The translations under genes were made by a program, and so were the position numbers. The notes beneath the pieces were generated by a model that was not told where the DNA came from, made no database searches, and worked only from the letters and a program-made list of their open reading frames with translations. A stretch of DNA of 64,000 nt, from NCBI GenBank assembly GCA_947179485.1, contig CAMXBY010000030.1:62001-126000 (forward strand), in the 5' to 3' direction. How positions within the stretch are numbered: the stretch's first letter is position 1; the number at the start of each line of letters is the position of its first letter. This document shows positions 12,943 through 24,839 of the stretch, piece after piece. Source of the stretch: Allacma fusca. Lineage: Eukaryota; Arthropoda; Collembola; Symphypleona; Sminthuridae.

Positions 12943-13600
12943 GTATCATTTTAACTCATCTCAACTAAAATTGAGAACGGCTTGTTTTTTAGAAATGTTG
13001 AGTTTCCACGCCGCTTAACACTTTTATTTTCGATATCTGCTGTAAGTTTGACAGTTGGGCGTCTGAAATAAATGATAAAATAATTGGATATTGGAAACTA
13101 AAATCGAAAACCGTTGTTTATTTGGAAATGTAGAGTTTCCGTGTCGCTTAAGGCACTGTTTCGGGGTTACTAGATTCGTGAGAGAATAGTTCTCCATTTG
13201 CTTCATCACATAGTGATAATAATTTCAACTGTAACATAATAATTAAACAGTTTGTTTAAAAGTAATATTTTTCATAAATATTTGGTACATATACGGATAT
13301 TTTCGTTTCATCGGATGACTCCGGTACACATACAAATATGAGCAGGGAAAAATTTCCACATATCTTTTCAGTCCAGTGTTGGCCATTTGAGATACATATC
13401 TTGGATATTTTACTGCAGCATTTTGGATAAATTTAATGAAATAACTGTGTTTTATAATTCGCAGGACTCAGGACATTCTGGGGACGTTCATAATTTGGTT
13501 GGTTCAGCTGTCTATTACACAGACCACCCAATTTTTAATTTTACAATTATTAATTGCTAAACCCCGTCGGTTATTGATTCGGTTAAATTTGTAGTTGGAA
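12943..13600 (+). repeat. Dispersed repeat R2, right part
   Basis: Resumes the R2 alignment after the transposon and matches 29536-30085. Shared blocks include 'TTGAGAACGGCTTG', 'GTTGAGTTTCCACGCC', 'GGACTCAGGACA' and 'TTAATTGCTAAACCCCGTCG'. It is non-coding; it contains inverted TGGCGTGAA-type motifs near 13012 and 13135. Confidence 0.7.
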
Positions 13601-14509
13601 TAATTCGGTTGTTAGTTCTTTTCAACGCAATGCTTGTTTTCCTAAATAACCGATTCAAAACAAATTGAAGCATGAAACTTCTAGAACTAATTCTATTCAA
13701 AATTCAAAAACAATGTGAAACTACTATGCATTTGTACCGAATGTTGGAGTTTTCAGCAATGAGCGTCACATGGTGGTAAATATTTTTTATCCGACCTTGA
13801 GAAAATATGACTAAAGAAAAAAGTGCTTTTGTCAACCAAATCAAGGATCTTCACTTCAAAAAGTGTTTTACATGTTTTTATCAACAAATTCAGGATTTGT
13901 TTGAAAATTTTCTAAAACAATCAGGGATTGATGTTAAAAAGAATGGTTGCGACCATGCCTGCACAAAAGCAAGTCGATCTACTAAACTGATTTCCCAAAA
14001 CGAATTGGCAGCGTCTGGACTTCGTTAATTCTGTTTTACATTGGAATACACCATTGTAAAAATAAAAATAATGTCAAGGAGTAATGTATCTACTGATGAA
14101 ACGTCGAAAAAGGAAACCCACCAATTTATGCTGAAAGTACTCACTCAATTCTGATATTGGATGAAATTCAGGTATTTTTGTATGGAGTAAGAATTTTTGG
14201 AAATGATTTTGAAATAGCACAAAAATTAATGCGTTTAAAAGTCCCAGTATTTTTAGAACTTAAAGTAATTTATTGATCTTATATAATAATTGGAGGTTGC
14301 CTTTAAACCCGGGTTTCCATTTTTGAATTTTCAGCTTCGTTTAAGAATGCTCCAATGCTGAGTGGACGCGTCAGGCCATTTGCTTGTAAGTCTAAACGTT
14401 TAAAAAATAGCGTTAGTACTAAAAGACTATCATGGCACTCTAAATATTCTTCAATGTCATGTAGAAGGGAAAATGCGATGCCAGCTGTAGCGTACATGCA
14501 CACATAAAG
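13601..14509. other. Non-coding, nothing recognised
   Basis: No RNA gene, TIR element or supported CDS seen. A 73-codon frame at 13807-14028 has no recognisable domain. Confidence 0.45.
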
Positions 14510-14517
14510 ACAGACAC

Positions 14518-15105
14518 TAGGAATGGGACTGTTCCGGTCCGGACCAGAAATTTTGGTCCGTTCTGGTCTGTTCCATGGTCTGTTCCGGTCTGTTCCCTGG
14601 TTACGAAAGGACCAAATGTATCTGGTCCAAGAACCTTGGTAGACCAATTAAACCTGGTCCAGCTCAAAGAACAGACCAGAATGTTTGGTCCTTTGTTTGG
14701 ACCAGACCATTTGGAACGTTCCAGCATTTATTTCAAATGGTCGGACCAGATTCGATAGATGACCATTAAGTATTTCCAATTCCCGCGAATAAAATAGCAT
14801 TGCTGGATCGTACAGCTTGATATCGATCGATTATTTTAAACATTATCTAAATTGTCAAATGCTTGCATGTTGTGATCGTATTATAAACCTATTTGGTCCT
14901 AGTGGTCTGGTCCGAGTTATTTTGAGGAACAGAACATATGTTCCTGTTCCAACAATTTGTACGGACCAGATGGTTCCGGTCCTACAGTCTAAAAGACCTT
15001 ATGGTCCTGGTCCGACACTGAGAACAGATCAAATGGTCTGGTCCAGGCTCAAGGACCAGACCATTCCAAGAAATCCTGGAACATTCCGGAACAGTCCCAT
15101 TCCTA
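14518..15105 (+). mobile_element. Non-autonomous hAT-type element, GGACCAGA/TGGTCTG-motif family
   Basis: The 588-bp element has perfect 20-bp inverted ends, TAGGAATGGGACTGTTCCGG, and a perfect 8-bp target duplication ACAGACAC (14510-14517 and 15106-15113). Both arms are filled with GGACCAGA, TGGTCTG, GGTCC and GTTCC motifs in both orientations. It has no coding capacity of its own; the Pro/Gly/Arg/Asn-rich open frames over it are translations of the motif array. Confidence 0.93.
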
Positions 15106-15599
15106 ACAGACACAAAAAGAAGAATAGGACAGGAATGAAACCTCATAAGATTCATTTACACTGCCTAAAACCATCAACAAGAAACCTAATCTGGAAGTCA
15201 TGCACAATTCTTAAAAAAAAACCAAATAGCATTTGCATTCCAGATGCCCCACCAAGTGTGGTAGAAAATATATAATACCGTAATAAATTGTATTTTAGTT
15301 TAATTTTAAATTAAAGCTGACATGTAAATATTCTATTCAATGCCTCATTATTCCCATGATGTACTGCCCTGTGTCATTACCCTGAGAATTGAGGTCACAA
15401 GCCTTAATCGTAATAAACAATCATGAGTAAAATATTTATTCCCAGGGGTGAAATCGAACATTTGTGAAAAATCTGACTTTGTTTTCTTATATGTATCTGT
15501 AGTGTCTGCTGGGACCTCAAAAGCTGGCAAATAAAACAAACTCTTCAAGAAAAGAATTTCCCGGAAAATTGTTGAATCAAATATTTTGTGAGTTACACC

Positions 15600-16469
15600 T
15601 AGTGGTCGGACCAATTCAGTTTAAATTGCAATTTTACAATTCAATTCAATTCAGTTCAGTTCAATTCAGGGATTTTTCAATTCAATTCGATCGTTTACTG
15701 AACCGAATAATTCAATTCACGTGTTGAATCGAATTGAATTGTTTTCTTTGAATTCCAATTCAAAACAATTTCAGGCTGAATCAAAACAGATATTGTAAGG
15801 ATAAGATTAGCACAATCTTTGCGTCAATCAATGCTACTTTAATACCTAGCAAATACCTAATAAAGTAGCCTTGGCGTCAATATAACCATCATTAAAATGT
15901 GTTAATATTTTTAGGGTGGCGTCAGCCCCCTTATAAGATAGTGTTGTCCGTGGATGCTTGGAACTGTTTGTCCCGTTTTCCTCCACACCAACTTTGTTCA
16001 AACTTTTTGTGAACATTCTTTAGGCCACTCTCTTGGAGAAGTTCCTTATTGGGCGAAATCGTAATGCGTGTTCTTACGTAAAAAAAATAAAAAACGACAA
16101 ACTGTTCCACCGATTTCAATGGAATGTTTTTGCACTTACCAGTCAGTACTACTAGCTTAATTTTTTCAAAAATTATCAAAATTTTATTTTTTTCAAAATT
16201 TTACATTTTTTAAATGAGCTCAACATAATACTATAAAAAGGGTAAGGAGAGATGGCCTTAGCTGACGCGCCACCCTATCCCCCTTTGCAGTATTTAAATA
16301 TGCCCGGCGAACCAAATGGTTTACAATTCAGTTCAGTTCATAGAGTGAACTGAATTGAATTGAATTGTTTTTTACTGAACCGAATTGAAAAACAAATTTT
16401 AATCCAGTTCAGTATTCGAACTGGATTGAATTGTAAATTTTGAATTGAATTGAATTGTTCCGACCACTA
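15600..16469 (+). mobile_element. Non-autonomous hAT-type element, AATTCAATTC-motif family
   Basis: The 870-bp element has inverted ends TAGTGGTCGGACCAATTCA / TAGTGGTCGGAACAATTCA (one mismatch) and a perfect 8-bp target duplication GTTACACC (15592-15599 and 16470-16477). Its subterminal zones (15618-15780 and 16320-16460) consist almost wholly of AATTCAATTCAGTT and complements. The core has no supported ORF and one 'TTGGCGTCAAT' motif. Confidence 0.93.
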
Positions 16470-16477
16470 GTTACACC

Positions 16478-17880
16478 CGTATATGCGATCTAATTGAGGG
16501 TAATTATTACCGCCACCCTCTACGTTACACGTACATTGTTGTAATTTTTAATACCCTCTCTCTCTCATCTAAATTTGAGGAAACGTGTGGCACATCAAAT
16601 AATTATTTCTGCAAGGCTGTGGCACAGTAAATAATATATGACCAGTTACTCTCAATTTTAAAACACCTACACTTTTAGAAAAAATATGGTTCTGCTAATT
16701 TTAATAATTTTGTTTCGAATCGCGAAATGCTTTCACTTAAATATGTTTTTACAGGGGAAATGCGTTTTTCTGCAATGGAAAATAATCTCAGTTGGTGTCA
16801 CAATTATAATTTATAATAATAATTTACCAAGTGAATTGTTTTCAATTTCATTTGCTCAAAATCCAGTTGGAAGAAACTCCTAATATGAAGTTACTTCATT
16901 TTTTTTATTGAGTCCTTTTCGAAAAACAGGTTTTTTCAAACTTTGTACTAAAACCTGGACATTTTTTGAGGGTATTTTTCTGAATGTTTTGGAAGGCTCT
17001 GGCGCTAAGACTAAATCAGATGAGCGTCTTTTACAATAACGAAACACGTTTTTACAACCTGTGTGCGAACTTATGGTCGAGGAGTACCAAATAGTTATCT
17101 GGCGTCAAAGTGAAGACTTAAATATACCAATCATTTCAATTTCTAAATCAGCATCATCTCTGGTAGGAAAGTTGTGCGAACCGGTGTGTTTCTAACTGTC
17201 TGCAGCATTTGTGTCATTTATTGTCATCAAGCTCAATATATGGAACGTTTGGTCCAAGTTAATTTTGAGTAACTTAATTTGAAATCCAGGTTATCCCATT
17301 TACCAGTTTTCTCTTACCAGTATTTAAGCCATGGCAATTATCATTATTTTTGATTAGCGTAATTTACGTTGCATTCTAAGAGAAAAGCGCCTATTCAAGC
17401 TGAAGTTGTTTTTACATGGAATTAAAAAGAATCTGTGTGGCGCGGATTTTCAAAACGCTACCGGGCAATCGTAGTTGGCATTTTGGTTTAAGCCAAAAGA
17501 ACCAAAATACTGATTTTAATTTTCCTCTTTTACTCATCAACTGTAACGACTTTATTAGAAATTGTGTCTGGGATTTATGGGAGAGTTATGTTTTCGACTA
17601 AACAAACGAGTAACTTAAATCAGAAACTCAAAGAGCGTCTAGGAAGTTTTTTTTTGGAAATTCAAATGATTTAACCTGGTTCGAAAGTTTCATTTCCAAA
17701 ACAGATCAATTTCGAAAATATCACAGAGAATTTGATGTTGAAGGGGAATTTAATTAGTTTTCACATGGTTTCCCTTTTCCTGGTCTAATAAGAGACGAAA
17801 TGTTATTAAATTCGATACTGGAAATTACAAACTTTTCAAAATTGGTTTGAATTATAAATCAAGTTTGGTGCGAAAACACT
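16478..17880 (-). repeat. Dispersed repeats R1 (inverted) and R4
   Basis: 16915-17380 is a diverged inverted copy of R1, with 'ATCTGGCGTCAAAGTGAAG' at 17098 and 'GGTGTGTTTCTAACTGTCTG' near 17183. 17450-17880 is an R4 copy, sharing with 30760-31150 and 22432-22540 a long AT-rich block and 'TTTCCCTTTTCCTGGTCTAA' (about 17770). 16478-16914 holds nothing I recognise. Confidence 0.6.
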
Positions 17881-17934
17881 TTTCACAACAATTTCACCCG
17901 TAATTGTTACAATTTCATTAAAAATTTCTTCCAC

Positions 17935-20900
17935 GTATCATCGCTGAGGACGGAAAATGGTCTATAAGCTATACCAAAGCATACATAACTATTTTGCCTA
18001 CGGGAAACTTACTCAGACACCTACGATCAAAACACAAAGAAAAACTAGATGGAAAGAAAGTTCAAAATCCGGATGGTGACCAGACAAGTACTTCATGGCC
18101 GTTAAATATATAAGTTAACAAAACGGTAAATTATTGTAGCAACAATTACAACCAATTAGTTATCAAAAACATGCTGGTCAGTATAAAATGAAAATCTAAA
18201 CAATAATTTTATTTTTAAAGCCTTTTTCAAACGATATGTTTTACAGGAAGATGGTCGAAATGATTATTATGCAAAGCCTTCCATTCAGTGTGGTTGAATC
18301 CGAGTGGTTCATTAGCTTTGCAAAGTACGGCGCTCCTAGCAATGCTTTTATTCCCAACCGTCATATTGTAAAGCGAAAAATACAAGAAATGTATTCAGTT
18401 GAGAAGTCAAACGTGAAGTACACTTTGCAAGTACGACAAAAATTATTACAGCTTACCAATATCAGAGTAATAGGCTAGTTTCACCACTAATTCAACTTTT
18501 TCCAATTTTAATTAGAGAACGCCTGGAAGGATTTCATTGATTGTGGATTCGGGACAACAAGGAACGGGAAATCATTTCATGGAATAATGGCAACATTTGT
18601 GGATTCAGAATGGAATTATAAGCAAGTAGTCCTAAATTTTGACATTATCAAAGGGTCTCACAAGGGAAAGGTTCTAGCTAGTTCTATATTTCGGACTTGA
18701 TTGAGGACTATAATGTGACTGACAAACAGAGCTATGCAAAATACCTGGTCTTCGATGACAAAATACAAAATAAAATACCTGAAATAAAATATGAAAAATA
18801 CAAAATACAAAGTAAAATACCTGAAATAAAATATGGAAAATACAAAATACAAAGTAAAATACCTCAGGTTACATTGCTAAAATACGAATAAAAATACAAT
18901 ACTTGGTAGGAAATTTAAAATACTCAAATACAAAATACTGTATTTTAAATACAATACTTTTCTTAAAATACCCACGTAATGCTCACTATTTTCGATTTCT
19001 AGAACACAAACTTTTTAAAACAGTCACTTCAAAGACTGCATATAAGACATGTGTAATAACAAATTGTTCAACGGTTGCCGAATAGGTCAGTCCATTATAA
19101 TTATATTTTAAGTTGTTTTGACTGTTAATGAAGTAAGGGAAGTAACACAAATGATATCACCAGCGTAGTAGGTAGGTTAAACCCGGGATATAGTGACAGT
19201 AAGTGACATAGTGGGTGAGTAAATTTTTCGTTACATGTCATCGTTGTATTTCGTCAAAAACATCTATACTCACTACAATAAATTATTAATAAACATTTTC
19301 AGGAAATAAAATAATGCCCTAATGTATTAACTATAATAAAAACAAAAATAATTCCATGTTGTTTTCCTCGATCATGATGAACTTTGAGCCGATCAATCGT
19401 CTCTGTGGTCTAATAATTGTGAGATGAAATCCCGAAATCCTATTCCTTTTGCAAAAGTTTTTTAAAATTAGATAGACCCTAAAGTGGAATGCATTGTTTA
19501 TTTTTACTCTTGCAAATTATCAATCCACGTGGATTCAAAATTACTACTAAGCTAATACAACATTTCAAACATACAATGCGGATTCATGATGTCACAATCC
19601 AAGGAGGGTGGGTGGCTGGACTAAAAAGTGATTCCCAATAATGAAGGGGTAGGGGAGTAGCAAAATGCCTTTAACTGTGATTATGTCATTTGTGTCACTC
19701 CCCTAACAGATTAATATGAAATTTTTATTTATTAGTAAATAAATGCATTTTCGGAATAATTATTATAAAAAGGGACTAGTAACTGAAAATTAAATCGAGT
19801 AGGTCTTCGTCGTATCTTAAATATCGTTGTTGAAGAGGCAAAATGGTCTGTGCTGTAAAAACCATGCGCACGTAGAACATTTCGCCTCTTCAACGACGAT
19901 ATACAGTATCGAGAATTTGAACATGTTTGATGTAGCCAAGGGATTCATTCCAACGTATGTTATTCCAATGTGTAAAATGGAATTTTCACAGACATTGTAC
20001 ATCATGTAAGCTGCATACAATGTCAAAATCAGAAATAATACCAGTGAAAAGTATTTTGAGCAAAATACTTTATTAGAATTACGTTTCATATTTCATTGAG
20101 ATTAAGTAAATACCAAATACTTTTGTACTTCCTGGCTCTCAAAATACTAAGTACAAAATACTTGCGTACTGCTTATCAACTGTGAAATACAAAATACAAA
20201 ACACTTTGTGGCCTGAAAATACGTATTTTAAAATACTGTATTTGAAAATACTGCATAGCTCTGCTGACAAATTGTTAGCTTTGACTTGTGACAATGCGTC
20301 TAACAACGATACAATGATTTCCTGTTTGAAAACAATGTTTGCGCATAAGGTAATCGCGTTTCCACCTCCTTCAGAAGTTGAACTGTGCCATTGAAAAATT
20401 GAGGTTTTCGATTTGTATACAGGGAATTTTATTTTCGGAAGAAAACCACAGAGTGAGATGCTTTGCTCATATTCTTAATCTGTCTTGCCAAGCGGCACTT
20501 TCTGTGATTAAGAAAATTGGGACAAATGCTGCTTTGGATATAGATGATTTTGAAGAAAGTTCGACTGATGATGAGGATACTGAAAATCTGAACCGAAATA
20601 TATCATCTATTTACAGTTTATAATTTTCAAAGTTGAACTTATTAATATGATTATACAAAATCCATGCTATTTTTTCATACGTTTTGCCATTGTTTTTGAA
20701 GATTGACAGTCCGGACAATACGCAAATCAAACCTACCGACGGAGTCTTAACCCTTAACACTCTGTTTGGACATGCCAGTTAGATGGAACACAACTCTGAA
20801 AATGTTCCAGAGATTTTTCGATCTTCGTGCTGTAAGTTATGCTACAGTTGTTACCTTTTAAAGTGTGTAATTATGGTAATTACTCATTATTTTGACTTTA

Positions 20901-22076
20901 GCCTGTTGAATCCACAATGCGAAATGACAAAAGGTTACCGAAGTTAACGCTTTCAGACGGGGAATGGCAAACTCTCGAATTGTTGATCAAATTTTTGGAG
21001 GTATGTCAACAGTATCACTGATTTGCCAATATTTCCACTGATTTATATGGAATTATTTTACGCAGCCGTTTAAATTAATAACGGATAAGATGTCGAAGCA
21101 GCTCACTCCAAACCTATGTCTAACGGCGGCCTATTATGTGCATCTTTACGACCATTTGGAATCTTACAATGTAGATATGTCGGTATTTGTTATAATTTAA
21201 ATATCACGAATTTTTTCTTTTGCCTTGAACTCTATGTGGATTTGTTTAGATTAAAAATGGACACGATCCAGCATTGGTTGAAGCAGCAAAATTGGCTTGC
21301 GACAAGCTAAACAAATATTATCCGAAGTCTGATGGATTAGTGTATATTGTTGGAGTCGGTAAATTATTATTTGTTAATAACTCTAAATTAGCGTAATAAT
21401 TAATGCCCTTTTTATTTAGTGCTAAATCCCCGCTTAAAATTTGAGTGGCATAGCCAGGTCGGATTTAAAGAGATGGTGCCGAAGTATAGAAGGTATGCTG
21501 ATACCCCAGTCAGTTTACTTTAATTTTTCAATTGGTGGTGCAATAACTCTGTTTGGTGGGATTTTCTAAGAATGATTACAGATCTTTGGAAAAAGGAGTA
21601 CAAACCACAGAATGGGAAAATGTGTGTCGATGATTCATTTAAGGAAGCAAGAATTTACGCTCAAGATGAACTGACGAAGTATCTGGATGAGCCAACATGT
21701 AGCCCCAAAGATATTGAATCTGGTGTTTTATCTTGGTGGAAGGTAATATTATTTATAGTGCTTACAGAAAATCTGGGTTGAATCATGACATGATAAACTT
21801 ATGTTTTTAATGAAGGACCGCCAAGCTATTTACCCCCACCTTTCTAAAATGGCAATGGACTATTTAAGTGTGTCTTCAACTGGAGTTCCAATGGAATGCT
21901 TATTTTCAATGGGAACCGATCTTTTAACACAAAAGAGGCTGTCAATGATGGATGAAACTATTCAGGTGTCCATGTGTTTAAAGGCATGGCTAAGATTAAA
22001 ATCTCAATTGCAGAATTTTGATCAAGTTCGAGCTGAAGCTGTCGCTAAAAAAGTTTTAGGGGAAACGGAAGACTGA
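17935..22076 (+). pseudogene. hAT transposase gene with BED-like finger, interrupted by a nested element
   Basis: The N-terminal exon (about 17945-18115) encodes LLRHLRSKH, the His half of a BED zinc finger; the expected Cys pair is not visible (KWSIS). Later exons carry hAT landmarks: LPFSVVESEWF (18247-18475), the SFHGIMATFVDSEW block (from 18516), CDNASNND (20272-20350), RVRCFAHILNL (about 20425-20620), the WQTLELLIKFLE / PFKLITDKMSKQL blocks (20902-21000 and 21066-21181), VVLNPRLKFEW, and the dimerisation region WWK...YPHLSKMAMDYLSVSSTGVPMECLFS (to stop 22074-22076). GT and AG signals flank most blocks, for example GTATGT at 21001. The exons look intact in frame, but a 1537-bp element is inserted in one exon (18727-20263), so the gene is broken. 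Its 3' flank carries CAAGTCATG repeats. Confidence 0.87.
18727..20263 (+). mobile_element. Non-autonomous hAT-type element, AAAATAC-motif family, nested in a transposase exon
   Basis: Inverted ends CAGAGCTATGCA (18727-18738 and 20252-20263) and a perfect 8-bp target duplication CTGACAAA (18719-18726 and 20264-20271). The host hAT reading frame continues exactly across the duplicated site, so the insertion boundary is firm. Both arms are rich in AAAATAC / GTATTTT. Inside, 19819-19903 is an imperfect palindrome whose two arms each read like a BED-finger exon (V-V-E-E-A-K-C-S-T-C on the minus strand). It has no transposase of its own. Confidence 0.93.
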
Positions 22077-22139
22077 ATTTTAATGAATGAGATGACTGAA
22101 ATGAGTAATATTTTTTAATACTCGTTGATATATTGTATA

Positions 22140-22431
22140 CGTTATTTGTTACTTTAGTCATTTAATGATTAATAAAATCATAATATATAATTTGATTGAC
22201 TTCATGTTCACGTCTTAAGTCATGATCAAGTTACGTCTCAAGTCATGATCAAGTCATGTTATTTGACACCACACATCCCAAGTCCTATTCATGTCCAAGT
22301 CATGTAATAAATGACGTGAAGGAATCTGATTTGAAAAATCATGTTCATGTCTCAAGTCAATATATCAAGTCCAGGTTCAACATATTTTTGGACGTGATAT
22401 TCAATTCCAAGTCAAGTCCATGGTCGGGCCA
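22140..22431 (+). repeat. CAAGTCATG subterminal repeats, probable 3' end of the hAT element
   Basis: Directly after the hAT stop codon there are about ten copies of AAGTCATG / CAAGTC in 290 bp, ending in 'CCATGGTCGGGCCAG', after which R4 repeat sequence resumes. This fits the 3' subterminal zone and end of the autonomous hAT. I could not find the matching 5' end, so the full element is not delimited. Confidence 0.6.
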
Positions 22432-22541
22432 GCAAGTTTTTTTTTTGGAAAATTCAAATGATTTAAACTTGTTCTAAAGCTTCAGTTCCAAAATAGATCG
22501 ATTTCGAAAATATCACAGAATTTGATATAGAGGGGGAATTC

Positions 22542-23177
22542 CGCGAACAGCGAAGCAACGTTGCAAGAGTTGACTACAATTGGTGGAAAAGAATTGAAAG
22601 CATCTTTAGGAAAGCGGGGATGGAGCAAGATTTTGACCAAATCAACAGGGATTTTTTGAGAGTGAACTACTGCAAAATACTCGCGAAGTATAACCAATGG
22701 CTAATAAAAGAAGATGTGAAACAGATGGTAGAAGGAAGAACGATTAAACATTTCCGTGAAATAAAAGAAAAAATCGGACTGAGCAATTTCTACAATTTAG
22801 GTCTTAGCTGGAATGAAACCAAGTTGATACAAAACTTAAGAACAGGTATTCCCTATGTTTGTATAAAGGGTGAGAGTGCATTTCTAAACGGAATGAACAA
22901 AAAATGGAGAGCGGATGGCAAATCGAGTAAATGTGAACTCTGCAATCTCGACGATGATGAGGACCTCTACCATGTAATGTTTAAGTGCCCACACTATAAC
23001 TCCCCGAGAAGGAGCTTACTCAGTGGTTTTGTAAATGAAAACATCAATAGAGACAATTACCTCCAGGCAATTTTCAAACGGGAAATTAATTTAAGTCTGT
23101 GCCACAATATTTATAACTTCTGGTGCACCGCGGTTAAAATTAGGAAATACTTTTTAATGCTAATGGAAGATGGCTAA
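22542..23177 (+). pseudogene. LINE ORF2 C-terminal fragment
   Basis: The open frame runs from the insertion boundary to a stop at 23175-23177 (about 211 codons; first ATG at 22620). The C-terminal part has the Cys/His cluster usual after the RT domain in Jockey/R1/CR1-type LINEs: C-E-L-C, then about 13 residues to a His and a closing Cys-Pro (KCELCNLDDDEDLYHVMFKC). The catalytic RT core is missing because the copy is 5' truncated. Family assignment below LINE level is not possible by eye. Confidence 0.75.
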
Positions 23178-24430
23178 GGACAAGCTTATCTCAGGTTTCT
23201 TCCATTACATATAATTTGATCCAGAGAACGAATTAGGTTAAGCAATTTTATCACAATACACTTTTAAAATTTTGAATGTAGTAATAAGCTAACTTTTCTT
23301 TTAATTTTATCACAAATAATTGGAGCAATTTCTCTTATCTCTCCAAGCAAACAATGCAATTTATCTGGAAATGTTCAATATGGTTGTAAGGGCTCTGGCC
23401 AAATATCGACCTGAATAAACTACTAGTAAAAGCCCTGTGCTCCGCACAGGAGATTACTTGAGAATTGTGAGAATATACACAAAACCGTAAATTGCTATAG
23501 ATCCCGTATACATGGCATGTCGAGAAGGCTTAATATTAATAGCCAGCTTCGCTGGGCAAAGTAATCTCATGTAAGATATATGACCTATTAATTGTAAGAT
23601 TAACAATTCGTTTCAAATAGCTAGTTGGCAATTCATCATCAAAAAATTATGGTACAACGCTCCAGCCCCAAAGTTCTCTCCCAAACGCAATATTTGGCTA
23701 TACACGTGGAATTTAACTAATCGCTTGATCAACTTAATACCAACCAACATTGTTATTAAATCTTGCTATTGCATCACTGTATGGTGCTTCACCCCTTAGT
23801 GGATCAGCACAACTTGCTGATCAAATATGATTTTTTATGTGATTATAACTTGTATATACCTCAGTTGTACCGTCATAATGCAACTGAAGCCTCAGACACC
23901 GGACGCGCTGATAATTTAAAATAGGAAAAGTGAAAGGAATTCATATTAGCGCAACACTTTTCAATTGCTATTGTTACTAAAGTCCATAGTTCCTACAAAT
24001 CAATCCTTACTTCCTAATGATATTTTTAGGGGATATAAAGATCAAATGTATGGATGTAAAGGATTGTAATTAAAAAATAGTGAGCGAATAACTTCAGCAA
24101 TACAAATTCTGAGAATTTATCTGACATTATATATAAAAACTGTTGCAATAAGTACTTTCAATTCCATTTGCTTTTTCCTAATAAGTATCTCACTTTTCTG
24201 TGTACAAAGTTCAGTCATTAAAATTCCCCTCTCCTCAAGTTCGTCAGTGCTGTAACCGAATGTAGTTGTTCTCACTACCAGACTTAATTTAATACGTTGA
24301 TGATTTATGTCTAATGTTTATAATAATTATGATTAGCGCGTTAAGTGTTAATCGAAAATTGCGTAATATTGCGAATGGTAAAGCATGCAGGAGAGTGGTA
24401 ATTTAAAGCTTTCTCATTGCTGCGCTCAAT

Positions 24431-24682
24431 CTACTATATAGCAAGCCGCTCCATGTAGTATACGACTCTACTCTATTTCGAAGCAAGCCAGTGGTATATG
24501 CAGCAAGCAAGCAAGAAGCAAGCCGAGAAGCACAGCGAGCTGAAAAAGCTCTCTTCTGCGACAGAGTTTCAGCTCGCTCCTCGCTTTGCTTCTCGGCTTG
24601 ATTGCTGCAAATACCACACCGGCTTTCTTGGCTATATAGTGAAATAGTATAATACATACATGGCGGCTTGGTATATAGTGAA
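24431..24682. repeat. Foldback (inverted repeat), about 250 bp
   Basis: The left arm from 'CTACTATATAGCAAGCCGC' and the right arm ending near 24682 are imperfect reverse complements over about 110 nt each. The inner parts share 'AAGCCGAGAAGC' and 'AGCGAGCTGAAA'. It may be a MITE nested in the LINE 3' region or a native structure of it. No clear target duplication was found. Confidence 0.6.
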
Positions 24683-24839
24683 ATGAACACGAATAAATCC
24701 CAGTTGTGGAGACTTATTGCATGGCTAAATCTTGCGCGCTTACTTTAACAGTAGAGCGCGAAATTTTAATAGCCACATACAGAAAGTGGCGGTTATAATA
24801 TAGAGATTATTATTTTATTATTATATAGAGGGGGAATTT

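Larger units (their letters stand above)
22541..24822 (+). mobile_element. 5'-truncated LINE (non-LTR retrotransposon) insertion
   Basis: A 16-bp direct duplication ATATAGAGGGGGAATT flanks the insertion (22525-22540 and 24823-24838), and the surrounding R4 repeat is continuous across it. The insert starts inside an ORF2-like frame and ends with an (ATT)-rich tail, 'ATTATTATTTTATTATT'. Target duplication, 5' truncation and a low-complexity 3' tail are the marks of target-primed reverse transcription. The 1.6 kb after the ORF is long for a LINE 3' UTR, and it holds a foldback (24431-24682) and hairpins near 23434 and 23543, so further nesting is possible. Confidence 0.8.

Noticed and set aside
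14303..15275. Overlapping ORFs on both strands
   Set aside because: They translate GGACCAGA arrays and cross element boundaries.
17400..17935. 5' end of the autonomous hAT element
   Set aside because: No CAAGTC-type subterminal repeats or inverted match to the 22.43-kb end could be found upstream, so no boundary is claimed.
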